From DATKNA01 sp963755755 (GTDB lineage Bacteria; Actinomycetota; Actinomycetes; Actinomycetales; Kineosporiaceae): a stretch of 64,000 nt of DNA. The stretch lies in contig CAVWLJ010000002.1 of NCBI GenBank assembly GCA_963755755.1, positions 199,445-263,444 on the forward strand. Reading direction: 5' to 3'. The translations under genes and the position numbers were made by a program. The stretch's first letter is position 1. Every line of letters starts with the position of its first letter. Under the pieces are notes generated by a model. The model was not told the DNA's origin. It searched no databases and worked only from the letters and a program-made list of their open reading frames with translations. Positions 55,501 through 62,780 of the stretch are shown piece after piece.

Positions 55501-55677
55501 CAGGCGGCGTACGCCGCGGGTCAGGCGGCCCTGAAGCGCGGCGACTTCGCGGCGTACGGGAAGGCGCAGGAGCAGCTGGCCGCCGCCCTGCAGCGGGCCT
55601 CGCAGGCGGAGCAGCGGCTCGCGGCCTCGTCGTCCCCGTCCTCGTCGGCGACGCCCAAGACGTCACCGACCCAGTAG
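52600..55677 (+). CDS. UPF0182 family large membrane protein, three frame breaks
   Basis: GTG 52600 with surplus bases near 53631, 54110 and 55283 removed gives 1024 residues. The first 340 residues hold seven predicted membrane helices (IPTLIALGVLVVLVLVVDGIW, LVQVLLFVLGALVMAGSVLSA and so on). The rest is a large extracytoplasmic domain with family blocks: APYIQRNIDATRASYGLD, HIVYTHGIGLVAAYGN, YPQ-like SPDYSIVGGP, DGDPYPSVVDGKIVWIVDGYT, MSHVRYPEDLFKVQ. The tail is Thr/Ser/Gly-rich, then a helical AQAQAAYAAGQAALKRGDFAAYGKAQEQL segment. Function unknown (Rv3193c counterpart). Confidence 0.9.
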
Positions 55678-55708
55678 GGCGACGGGAGGACACCTCGGCT
55701 GACCCGAT

Positions 55709-55737
55709 TTGGCCGCGCGGACGGCGGACAGTAAGCT
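55709..55737 (+). promoter_or_regulatory. probable tRNA promoter
   Basis: TTGGCC (-35, 55709-55714) and TAAGCT (-10, 55732-55737) are 17 bases apart, and the -10 ends 11 bases before the mature tRNA. It is the best sigma-70-like match in the region between the UPF0182 stop and the tRNA. Confidence 0.6.
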
Positions 55738-55748
55738 GGTGTCACCGA

Positions 55749-55825
55749 CGCGGGGTGGAGCAGCTCGGTAGCTCGCTGGGCTCATAACCCAGAGGTCGCA
55801 GGTTCAAATCCTGCCCCCGCTACCA
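55749..55825 (+). tRNA. initiator tRNA-fMet (CAT anticodon)
   Basis: The 77-base gene folds as a tRNA with an encoded CCA end. Initiator features are present: acceptor CGCGGGG/CCCCGCT with an unpaired C1-T72, and three consecutive G-C pairs in the anticodon stem (GGG-CTCATAA-CCC). T-loop TTCAAAT and D-loop AGCTCGGTAG are normal. It is at the boundary between the conserved chromosome and an accessory region. Confidence 0.95.
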
Positions 55826-55830
55826 GGGGA

Positions 55831-55865
55831 AACGCCCTCTCAGAGATCATCTGAGGGGGCGTTTT
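55831..55865 (+). terminator. terminator after tRNA-fMet
   Basis: AACGCCCTCTCAGA (55831-55844) pairs with TCTGAGGGGGCGTT (55850-55863) through 14 positions with one T-G wobble, loop GATCA, followed by TT. It lies 5 bases after the tRNA. Confidence 0.85.
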
Positions 55866-56812
55866 CGTGCGCCGTGCTAACGGATTTTGCTAACGGGCGG
55901 CGTCAGGGCCGCCGGCACTGAACCTGGGGTGGCCCGGTCAGCCAGTCGAGGCGGACCTGACCTTCTGCCTCCCCTACGGCTGCCTTCACGAGCTCGGTCG
56001 CTCCTGACGTGTCCCGCGTCTACTCGACGCCGGTCGCGGTGGATGGCTTGTTGGCCCAGCCGCCAGCGTCATACGCGTTGCAGCCGTAGTGCGCGGGTCG
56101 GCAGTTGCCCGTGACATGGTCACCGCCGCGCCACAGCGGGGTCGCGTGATCGACCGACGCGAGGCGGAGATTGTTGGAGACGGCGCGCCGGCGCTCCCTC
56201 GACGGGCCCCTAATGCTCGCCTATCAGGACCGTTGCGGAGAGCATTGGGATCAGGGGACGCCGCAGTAGGCCCGCCCCCATGCCGAGGTCTTTAGGGCAC
56301 ATCGAGGGCACGCGAGAACGGTCAGGGTCAGCAACGGACCGCAACAGCCAAGAGACGTTGAGGCAGATCAGGACGGCGAGGGGATGCAAGCCTGACGATC
56401 ACGTGGGGGCCGCACACGAGTCCGCACGCAGCGGTGGCGGACGGCCGTGGGATCGCGACTTCGCGGCGGGTGTTCAGACGAGGGCAACAAGATCGGTTCA
56501 CCAGCTCCACAGGCTCGGCCTACTCGCACTCTGCCCATCGAGACGGAGGGCGAGGAGCCAGGTTTGGTGAGCCCGTCGGGGCCCTCGGGTCGTCAGGCGC
56601 CTCTCAGCACGGCCGCGAGCGCCTGACGGGCCTGCGGCCTTGCGGGCCGTGGTGGACCTACCTCATCGGGTGCCCGCCGCGACCTCGAAGGCGGCCAGGG
56701 TGAGAGTTCGCGACGCTCTCATGCAGGCCGGTCCGGGGTGACCGCTGGCGCGCCCAGCGCTCCGCTTGGTATGCGGCCCCGACCAGCCGCTTTGCCCTCA
56801 CCACATCGACCC
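55866..56812. other. gene-poor stretch after tRNA-fMet with TGCTAACGG direct repeat
   Basis: No convincing coding region is seen on either strand in these 947 bases; the open frames are short, lack ribosome sites and have no family motifs. Directly after the terminator, TGCTAACGG occurs twice (55875-55883 and 55888-55896), 13 bases apart. This could be the edge of an integrated and decayed element, because tRNA 3' ends are common integration sites. I did not find a second copy of the tRNA 3' end in the rest of the window. Confidence 0.4.
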
Positions 56813-57181
56813 TTATCGGAAACCGTCGAGGAATCGCCGGAACACCCCTCCGGTACGGGGGAGCGGTGCGGCGGGGGCCGGGGCCACGGAGTGCTGAGTG
56901 GCGACGGGCTGGTCGTAGTCGGTGCGCGTGATCACATCGACGACCTGCTCGTCGTCGAAGTCCTCGGAGCCGGCAATGGACGGGACGAAACCGACCAGCA
57001 TTCCATCGCGCATGACCTGAGCTTCCAGGCCTGCCGTGCCGTCGCTGTCCCAGATCGCCTCGCGACCGCCGGCAATCTTGATCCGGATCCCGAACTGATA
57101 GACGCCCGACTTCTCCAGCTGGGCATCGGTTCCGCGATCACGTAACTCGTCGACGATCCGCCGGGCGCGCTTCTCCTCCAT
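56813..57181 (-). CDS. hypothetical protein of 122 residues
   Basis: The product (MEEKRARRIVDELRDRG at ATG 57181) has balanced composition and an alpha/beta pattern: a basic helix, GVYQFGIRIKIAGGREAIWDSDGTAGLEAQVMRDGMLVGFVPSI, then an acidic SEDFDDEQVVDVITRTDYDQ and a Pro/Ala linker ending FRRFLDGFR. The GREAIWDSDGTAGLEAQ stretch resembles small actinobacterial hypothetical proteins I have seen in this order, but there is no named family. It is the only convincing gene between the tRNA and 57.8 kb. The frame is intact. Confidence 0.65.
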   Translation of the reverse strand: MEEKRARRIVDELRDRGTDAQLEKSGVYQFGIRIKIAGGREAIWDSDGTAGLEAQVMRDGMLVGFVPSIAGSEDFDDEQVVDVITRTDYDQPVATQHSVAPAPAAPLPRTGGVFRRFLDGFR

Positions 57182-57854
57182 GCGTCCAACATCCCACGCA
57201 CCCGCCGCTGCCGTCGTCGCGCCGCACGAGATCCGGCAAGCAGCCGAGCCGATCCCGCTGACCGCCTCGCTGCGCTGGCCGGCGTCCTCGCTGCACTTGC
57301 CGGCGTCGGTCTGCTTCCCAGACCGAGCATGTGCTGGCTATCGGGGGTTCCGCGGACCGCGTGGTTTGTGTGCTGGGCAGCGGTAGGCGCCCAGAGTCGT
57401 CACCGGTCCGTGTCCCTGACGAGCTTGAACAGCGCTGAGAGGAGCTCGCGCTTCACGCAGGCGGGCCGCAGTGGTGGCACGAGACCTCGGCGACGGTGAA
57501 GTAGCTGACCAGGGCGCTGTTGCCCTGCATCCACTGCAGGGAAGGCAGTCCCGGACGACGTGGCCGCCGTCAGACCTTCTCAGCACGAGTCGACGCTACC
57601 CAGGCGCTGCCGCGCTACTGCGCCCATGGTTTATCCATGCCGATCGTCGCGAACCGGCGGTCCATGATGGGGAGCAACGAGGGGTCCGACGCGGCAACGT
57701 CGCTAGTCCCGAGCACGAGCAGGTACTAATGGGTACGCACAAGTACGACGGATCTTGATTCAGCGGGTTCGGGTTCCAGTCGTGACAGCGCACATCCCAC
57801 GGCTCAGGGTGCGGGCACGTCCGGGCCATCAGCGTTCGCCGGGACTGTCGAGGA
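57182..57854. other. non-coding or decayed stretch
   Basis: These 673 bases contain only short overlapping frames on both strands with no recognisable motif. The leftward frame 57596-57829 continues the downstream end of the MmyB-type fragment and seems to be read-through rather than a gene. Confidence 0.45.
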
Positions 57855-58295
57855 TCAGTCGGGGTGGTGGGCTGGGTCGGTCTGCCGGTCGGGCGTGTGG
57901 GTGGCGCCCAGCTGGCCAGTAGCCGGATCGCGTCTTCGTCGGGTGAGCCGGCGGGGGTGGTGAAGGCGATGAGGAGCAGTCCGGGCTGGCCTGGGAGTTC
58001 CGTCGCCTCGTAGTCCAGGTGCAGCTCGCCTACGACGGGGTGGCGGACGTGCTTGGTGCCGGTCTGGTGCAGGCGTACGTCGTGGGCCGCCCATCGGGTG
58101 CGGAAGGCGGGGCTGCGGGTAGACAGCTCGCCGACCAGGTTGCTCAGCGCCCGGTCGTAGGGGTCGCGGCCGGCCTCGGCGCGCAGCTGGGCGACGGCGT
58201 CGTCGGCGGCGCGTTCCCAGTCGATCCAGAAGTCGCGGGACCGGTCGTCCAGGAAGGTGGCCCGAGTCGGGCGAGAGACGGACGGGCCATCGCCA
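57855..58295 (-). pseudogene. C-terminal fragment of MmyB-type XRE regulator
   Basis: On the minus strand the ligand-binding domain of MmyB-like regulators is clear: FLDDRSRDFWIDWERAADD, then QLRAEAGRDPYDRALSNLVGELSTRSPAFRTRWAAHDVRLHQTGTKHVRHPVVGELHLDYEATELPGQPG, ending near DEDAIRLLASWA. The N-terminal helix-turn-helix that should precede it is absent; the fragment begins where IS256-like sequence ends. The final residues shift frame near 57900. It is a truncated gene, most likely cut by the neighbouring insertion sequence. Confidence 0.75.
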
Positions 58296-58339
58296 GTGCC
58301 TCACGCTGCGTTGGAACGCGGCGGCGGCTCCGAGCCGCA

Positions 58340-58813
58340 GCACTCCGTCTGGACTCCGTAGAGCACCCGCGCCACCGGCCCGGTCCCGAGGAACCTGGAT
58401 CTGCACGTCGGCGACCTCGATGCGCACCGTCTTGGCCGACGAACCGTTGCGGATGTTGCCTTCCGGGCCCGGCACGCCGCCGTGCTGGTGACCAGGGTGC
58501 TCGGTCAGCTCCGCCTCCAACGCGGTCTGCAGCACCGGGAGGTGAACCCGGACAACACCCCACCCGGCTCGGTCAACGCGACGCCGGACCCGCGGGCGTG
58601 TACCACCAGCTCCTCAGCCAGGGCGTCCAGGCCGAATGAGGAGACAGGCTTACCAGCTCGACCGCGATGACGCAGGGCGGCTCCTCCGGACTCTGGGCCT
58701 GGTCCGGGTTGGGCATCGGAACAGTCTGTGTGCTCATGCGTGATCTTCTCCAGCCCACGGCCTCAAGCCTGGAGGTCACGCCGTGCTCACCCACCAGAGT
58801 CCCTGACAGACCC
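58340..58813 (-). pseudogene. IS256-family transposase remnant
   Basis: Minus-strand pieces in three frames match the N-terminus of Mutator/IS256 transposases: LDALAEELVVHARGSGVALTEPGG (about 58580-58640), LQTALEAELTEH (about 58500), NIRNGSSAKTVRIEVADVQIQVPRDRAGG (about 58375-58460). The catalytic DDE region is missing. A possible outer terminal repeat, GGGTCTGTCAGG (minus strand, ending 58813), resembles the terminal repeat of the full element at 61258. The remnant is shorter than 500 bases and is inactive. Confidence 0.7.
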
Positions 58814-58903
58814 ATCACCCCCGCGGGGTGATGGCGTGGTTGGCGAAACGCACGAGCCTGACCGGCAGTGCGAAGGACGACTTCGCGGATTGGAGGATCT
58901 GTG

Positions 58904-59770
58904 ATGTGCCAGTGGCTGGCGTACTCGGGAACCCCGATCCTGCTCGAGGAGCTGCTCTACAAGACGGACCACTCGCTCATCCACCAGAGCACGCACGCCC
59001 GGATGGGCGTGGAGACGACGAACGGCGACGGCTTCGGGGTCGGCTGGTACGGCATCCAGGCAGATGCGCCCGGTGTCCCCACCGCCCGAGGCGCCGGCAT
59101 CCCCGTCGTCTTCCAGGGGGTGGGCTCCGCGTGGAACGACGTCAAGCTTCGGGAGTTGGCGCGTTCGACGTCGTCGGGCCACTTCATCGCTCACATCAGG
59201 GCGAGCAAAGGAAACCCGGTGCAGCAGACGAAGTGCCAGCCGTTCCGCCATGACCGATGGCTGTGGGTGCACAACGGGGCCATCAAGGACTTCCCGCGCC
59301 TGAAGCAGGACCTCCTTCTGGCGGTCGACCCGGCCCTCTACCCGTCGATCGCCGGGTCCACCGATTCAGAGGTAATGTTCTACCTCGCGTTGACGTTCGG
59401 GCTGCAGGACGAGCCTGTCGGCGCGGTGGAGCGCATGGTCGGCTTCGTCGAGGCGATCGGTCGGCAACACCACGTCGACAAACCGGTCCAGATGACGATC
59501 GGGACGACCGACGGCGAACGCCTTTTCGGCTTCCGGTACTCCAGCGAAGGCAGACCCGGGACACTCTACTTCAGCACGGCCGTGGCCACCCTGCGGGTCA
59601 TTTACCCCGAGAACGATTTCTTCCAACGGTTGTCTGACGAGTCGCGGATCGTGGTGTCGGAGCCGCTGGGCGGCCTGCCCGGGGCGTGGAACCCCGTGCC
59701 GGAGGGCACCTACGGGATCGTGCAGAAGGGCGAGGACGTTCTCGGCCGATTCGTGCCCCGCATGCCTTGA
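58904..59770 (+). CDS. class II glutamine amidotransferase (YafJ-like)
   Basis: The intact 288-residue protein starts at ATG 58904, 8 bases after TGGAGG. Cys2 directly after the initiator Met (MCQWLAYSG) is the N-terminal nucleophile. Other family landmarks: NGDGFGVGWYG, HFIAHIRASKGNPVQQTKCQPFRHDRWLWVHNGAI, STDSEVMFYLALT. Such proteins release ammonia from glutamine for an unknown acceptor. It is unbroken among relics, and codon use matches the chromosome. A fragment of a glycogen-debranching-type gene follows and may once have been its partner. Confidence 0.9.
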   Translation: MCQWLAYSGTPILLEELLYKTDHSLIHQSTHARMGVETTNGDGFGVGWYGIQADAPGVPTARGAGIPVVFQGVGSAWNDVKLRELARSTSSGHFIAHIRASKGNPVQQTKCQPFRHDRWLWVHNGAIKDFPRLKQDLLLAVDPALYPSIAGSTDSEVMFYLALTFGLQDEPVGAVERMVGFVEAIGRQHHVDKPVQMTIGTTDGERLFGFRYSSEGRPGTLYFSTAVATLRVIYPENDFFQRLSDESRIVVSEPLGGLPGAWNPVPEGTYGIVQKGEDVLGRFVPRMP

Positions 59771-59828
59771 TCACCACTCGCTCACCCGGGTGGATGAGGC
59801 GGCCGGGGCGGCGCGGCCGAAGGATGGG

Positions 59829-59972
59829 CTGACGACGCGAACTGTGGGCGTTCTCGAAGGCACCGCGTTCGTCATCATGGACGAGCACGGCGACATCGAC
59901 GGCTGACCCGTGGAGGCTCACGGGCTGTCCGACAGAGACACCCGGCATCTGTCCCGCGGGTTCTCGCCGTAG
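59829..59972 (+). pseudogene. N-terminal relic of a glycogen-debranching-type (GDE_N_bis) gene
   Basis: In one frame the DNA reads TRTVGVLEGTAFVIMDEHGDIDG, a stop, then HGLSDRDTRHLSRGF and a second stop. Both halves match the start of amylo-alpha-1,6-glucosidase-like proteins, which have V..LEG..FV..D..GDI...HGL..RDTR.LSR. Only about 48 codons remain. The in-frame stop between two matching halves marks true decay, unlike the surplus-base breaks in the chromosomal genes. Confidence 0.7.
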
Positions 59973-60649
59973 ATGGGCAGTGCGGAACTTGCGGAGCTAA
60001 TTGCGCGGGTGTCGCCCTCGGGCTCTTTAGCCTCAAGGCTTCTAGGTGTTGTCTAGGCCTCGCCGGGGCGTCTGATGAGGGGCGGTGGCCTGCGCGGGAT
60101 CAGCCGAGCCAGCGGCCCACGCACCACGATCCCCGGGACCGGGCCGGAACACGACAGCGGCCAGCTTCGACGAGACGAATCTGGAGCCGAACGCCGAGCT
60201 GCTGCCTTTCATGACCCTGCCGTATGAGTCTTGGGCGGCGGGTTCGGGCGCCGGCTCGAGGTCGATTGTGCTGCTCGGGTCGGACATGGCGTGACGCAGC
60301 GGCCGGTGTCGGTCCGGTGTCGTCGGCTTCCACCGCCGGGGCGGTTGCCGGTGGATCGTCGGGGCGGGAGTCGGGGCCGGCCGGATCAGCCGGTTGCGGT
60401 GGCGGCGGTGATCGCGCGGAGCCGGGTCAGGGCCTGGACGGCGACCTCTTGCCCGCCAGGGGCTGCGGCGGACAGGTGCACGGGTCACGGTCCGGCCGGT
60501 GGCGGCCAGGACGTCGGCGAGGCAGAAGATCCGCAGCCGTGATGACCGGATCTGGCTGGCCGTCGTTGCTCTCGCCGCGGACCTGACCGCGTGGATGCGG
60601 ACGCTCGCCCTGCACCACCACCCCGCCCGGCGCTGGGAACCCACGCGGC
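59973..60649. other. decayed mobile-element sequence, not identified
   Basis: Open frames exist on both strands (a leftward one from 60677 to 60042, a rightward one 60085-60294) but none has a recognisable complete domain. The minus strand at 60440-60665 reads LKFSRVGSQRRAGWWCRASVRIHAVR and LRIFCLADVLAATGRTVTRA, which is faintly like the C-terminus of IS1380-type transposases. The stretch 60042-60280 (minus, MSDPSSTIDLEPAPEPAAQ) has no match I know. I see no promoter or intact gene. Confidence 0.35.
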
Positions 60650-61086
60650 TGAACTTCAACGTCGAGGCGCAGGGCAACCAGCTTGGGCCCGGTGCCGCAA
60701 CAGCTCCCGCACGCTCCCGCGATCCGCCCCGGCGCGATCCATGCCTCCGGCAGGTGGCTCATCCGCAGCAGGTCGGCCAGATCCGCGGCGTCCCGGACGT
60801 CGTTCTTCACCCGTCGATAGGTGAAGCCCTTCACGCCCAGGGGATGCGCCAAGTGCACCGCGGCGCCCGCGCGGCAGCGCGTCGGCCGCCCAGTACCAGC
60901 CATAGGTGGCCTCCAGCACCACCTCCGGATCCAGACCCGCCTCGGCCATCTCCGGCGCCAACGCGACCAGATCATTGTGGATCCGGACCGTCTCCAGCCG
61001 CTCGCCAGCCGTCGGTCATCCGCACGATCACACCGGCGCCGATGCAGATCAATACCCACGAACTGCCTTCCCGCGTACTCTTCCAT
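60650..61086 (-). pseudogene. IS110-family transposase remnant, N-terminal part
   Basis: ATG 61086 begins MEEYAGRQFVGIDLHRRR. Frame-shifted continuation reads VIVRMTD, ERLETVRIHNDLVALAPEM, LDPEVVLEATYGWYWAADAL, and VHLAHPLGVKGFTYRRVKNDVRDAADLADLLRMSHLPEAWIAPG. These are the DEDD-domain landmarks of IS110 (first Asp in GIDLH, Glu in EATYGWYW, Asp pair in KNDVRDAADLADL). Homology fades near 60650 and the C-terminal Ser domain is absent. It differs clearly from the intact IS110 transposase at 61.5 kb, so two different IS110 members were present. Confidence 0.78.
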
Positions 61087-61170
61087 CAGGGGCCTCCTTC
61101 GTCGTGAGACGTGACACTCCCAGCATCGGCGGGATCACACGAGGAGCGGAGGCCCCGCTCCTTCATCGCA

Positions 61171-61208
61171 TCAGAGGCCCTGTCCGGTTCGCCGGGCAGG
61201 GCCTCTGA
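61171..61208. other. 17-base-pair hairpin upstream of the IS110 remnant
   Basis: TCAGAGGCCCTGTCCGG (61171-61187) pairs with CCGGGCAGGGCCTCTGA (61192-61208) across a TTCG tetraloop, with one T-G wobble. A smaller hairpin (GGAGCGG/CCGCTCC) precedes it. Both lie in the 171-base non-coding space between the IS110 remnant start and the IS256 end. They could belong to the remnant's non-coding end, where IS110 elements encode a guide RNA. Confidence 0.5.
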
Positions 61209-61257
61209 CCGTCTCCTGCCCGCCGCTGCCCGCGGTCTTGCCGCCAGCGTCCACCTC

Positions 61258-61288
61258 GGGTCTGTCCGATCTTCGGTGTAAGTGATCC
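61258..61288 (+). repeat. IS256 terminal inverted repeat, left
   Basis: The 31-base repeat starts GGGTCTGTCCGAT and ends GGTGTAAGTGATCC. The innermost part abuts the transposase stop codon at 61289-61291. Confidence 0.85.
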
Positions 61289-61460
61289 TCACTGGTTGGT
61301 GGTGGTGGGTGTGAGCCGGCCCTCGAACGCGATGGCGAACGCGTTCAGCGCCGGCTTCCAGCGGATGATCCAGCGTGCCCTACCCCGCCCGGTGGGGTCG
61401 AGGGATCGGGTGGCCAGGTAGAGACACTTGATCGCGGCCTGCTCGATGCCCCTATGTTCG

Positions 61461-62564
61461 TCAAGGCGCGGCAGGGGCCAGTTCCGTGATGATCTTGAAG
61501 GTTTCTCGCGCGATGTAGCGCTTCAGGCAGCGCAGGATCTCGCGTTTGGTTCGCCCGTCGGTGGCTCGGCGTTGGACGTAGGCGCGGGTGCGGGGGTCGG
61601 CGCGGAGCCGAGTGAGGGCGATGCGGAACAGGGCGGCGTTGGCTTGGCGGTCGCCTCCGCGGTTGAGCCGGCGTCGCTGGGTCTTGCCGGAGGAGCTTTC
61701 GACGGGGCTGACTCCGCATAGTGCGGCGAAGGAGGCCTCGCCGGTGAGGCGTTCGGGGTTGTCGCCGGCGGCGATGAGAAGGATCGCGGCGCTGTCGTGG
61801 CCGACGCCGAACACGTCCAGCAGCTTGGGTGCGGTGGCGCGGACCTCGGCGGTGATCAGCTTCTCGAGTTCGCGGATCTCGCCGGTGAGGTGCCGGATGC
61901 GGCGGGCGAGCATCCGTAAGGTGCGGTGCCCGGCGGCGATGGCGGGGCCGTCGGTCACGGGAACGAGTTCGGCGCACCGCTGCACCTGAGCGTGCGTGGT
62001 CAGGCCGGTCAGCTGTTCACGCAGGACGGGGTCGCCGTTGATGATGACGCCCTTGAGCTGGTTGACCGCCTGGGTGCGGGACTTCACCGCGGAGTCCTTG
62101 GCAAGCTTGTAGAACCGGATGGCCTCGACGGGTCCGTCGGCGGTCTTGGGTGTCACGGTGGCCTGTCCGGAGATCACCGCCCGGGCTGCCGCTTCGGCGT
62201 CGATCGTGTCGGTCTTGCCTCGGCGTCGACGCATCGAGCGGTCGGGGCGGTTCACCTCGATCACCTTGACGCCCTCGGACCGAAGGAAGCGGGCCAGCCC
62301 GGCGCCCCACGAGCCGGTGCCCTCTACCCCGGCCACGACCGCCGCGCCGAACCGCTGCGCCCAGGCGAGGAGGTCGCGATATCCGGCGGTGGTTGTCCGG
62401 AACGAGGAGCTTCCCAGCATCCTGCCGGTAGTCGTCAGGGCCACCACGACATGGATGTCCTTGTGGGTGTCCACCCCGATCACGACATGGTCGTCCGGGA
62501 GGTCGCTCTGGTCGGTCGCGGGCGGGGCGGGCATGCTGGTCAAGGCCGTTCGTCTCCCAGTCAT
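61461..62564 (-). CDS. IS110-family transposase (DEDD/Ser), intact
   Basis: ATG 62564 (or 62534) opens a 367-residue protein. The RuvC-like domain shows VIGVDTHKDIHVVVALTTTG (Asp), VVAGVEGTGSWGAGLARFL (Glu) and RGKTDTIDAEAAARAV (Asp-x-x-Asp). A coiled-coil region around RIRHLTGEIRELEKLITAEV precedes the Transposase_20 domain, LLDVFGVGHDSAAILLIAAGDNPERLTGEASFAALCGVSPVESSSGKTQRRRLNRGGDRQANAAL, with the conserved Ser. It ends RETFKIITELAPAAP. Unlike the transposases around it, it has no frame break, so the element could still be mobile. Target choice would be directed by a guide RNA from the element. Confidence 0.93.
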   Translation of the reverse strand: MTGRRTALTSMPAPPATDQSDLPDDHVVIGVDTHKDIHVVVALTTTGRMLGSSSFRTTTAGYRDLLAWAQRFGAAVVAGVEGTGSWGAGLARFLRSEGVKVIEVNRPDRSMRRRRGKTDTIDAEAAARAVISGQATVTPKTADGPVEAIRFYKLAKDSAVKSRTQAVNQLKGVIINGDPVLREQLTGLTTHAQVQRCAELVPVTDGPAIAAGHRTLRMLARRIRHLTGEIRELEKLITAEVRATAPKLLDVFGVGHDSAAILLIAAGDNPERLTGEASFAALCGVSPVESSSGKTQRRRLNRGGDRQANAALFRIALTRLRADPRTRAYVQRRATDGRTKREILRCLKRYIARETFKIITELAPAAP

Positions 62565-62780
62565 CGACAGCTGGCGGATGGCCGGCCTCGGACCGGGGCG
62601 GGTGGTCAGAACTGTGACGGTGCCTGTCGCGAAGGCCCCTATCGGGACACGCCTGCACCGGCCCGAGGACCAGCAAGCACCACTGCGACCCGGCGGTCGA
62701 CAGATCGAACACAAGGCACCGCAGGCCAGGTGGGGAATGGGTCAGGCCGCGGACCGCAGCAGCACGCACCGATACTCACA
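62565..62780 (-). ncRNA. candidate bridge (guide) RNA region of the IS110 element
   Basis: The 216 bases between the element's 5' end and the transposase start contain no gene. IS110-group elements whose long non-coding end is upstream of the transposase express a bridge RNA of about 150-200 bases from it, with one loop for the donor and one for the target. Size and position fit. I could not identify the two binding loops by eye, so this is an inference from the family. Confidence 0.45.

Larger units (their letters stand above)
61445..62780 (-). mobile_element. IS110-family insertion sequence nested in IS256
   Basis: Joining 62781 directly to 61444 restores the IS256 frame across GHFPT-EQAA, so the insert is 1336 bases with an uncertainty of one or two bases because a C borders both junctions. 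On the transposase strand it begins TGTGAGTATCGG and ends ACATAGGGGCATC. There are no obvious terminal inverted repeats or target duplications, as is usual for IS110. It encodes one intact transposase. Confidence 0.85.

Noticed and set aside
4217..55677. Programmed +1 ribosomal frameshifting as a shared regulatory system
   Set aside because: The sites have no common slippery sequence or downstream structure, several genes would need up to eight shifts, and the affected functions are unrelated. Sequence error is far simpler.
56280..56570. A 96-codon plus-strand frame in the gene-poor region
   Set aside because: Starts at an ATG without a ribosome site, overlaps other frames on both strands, and has no recognisable domain or regular structure.
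60085..60294. A 69-codon plus-strand frame
   Set aside because: It is the complement of a similarly open leftward frame and neither shows family motifs; located among mobile-element debris.
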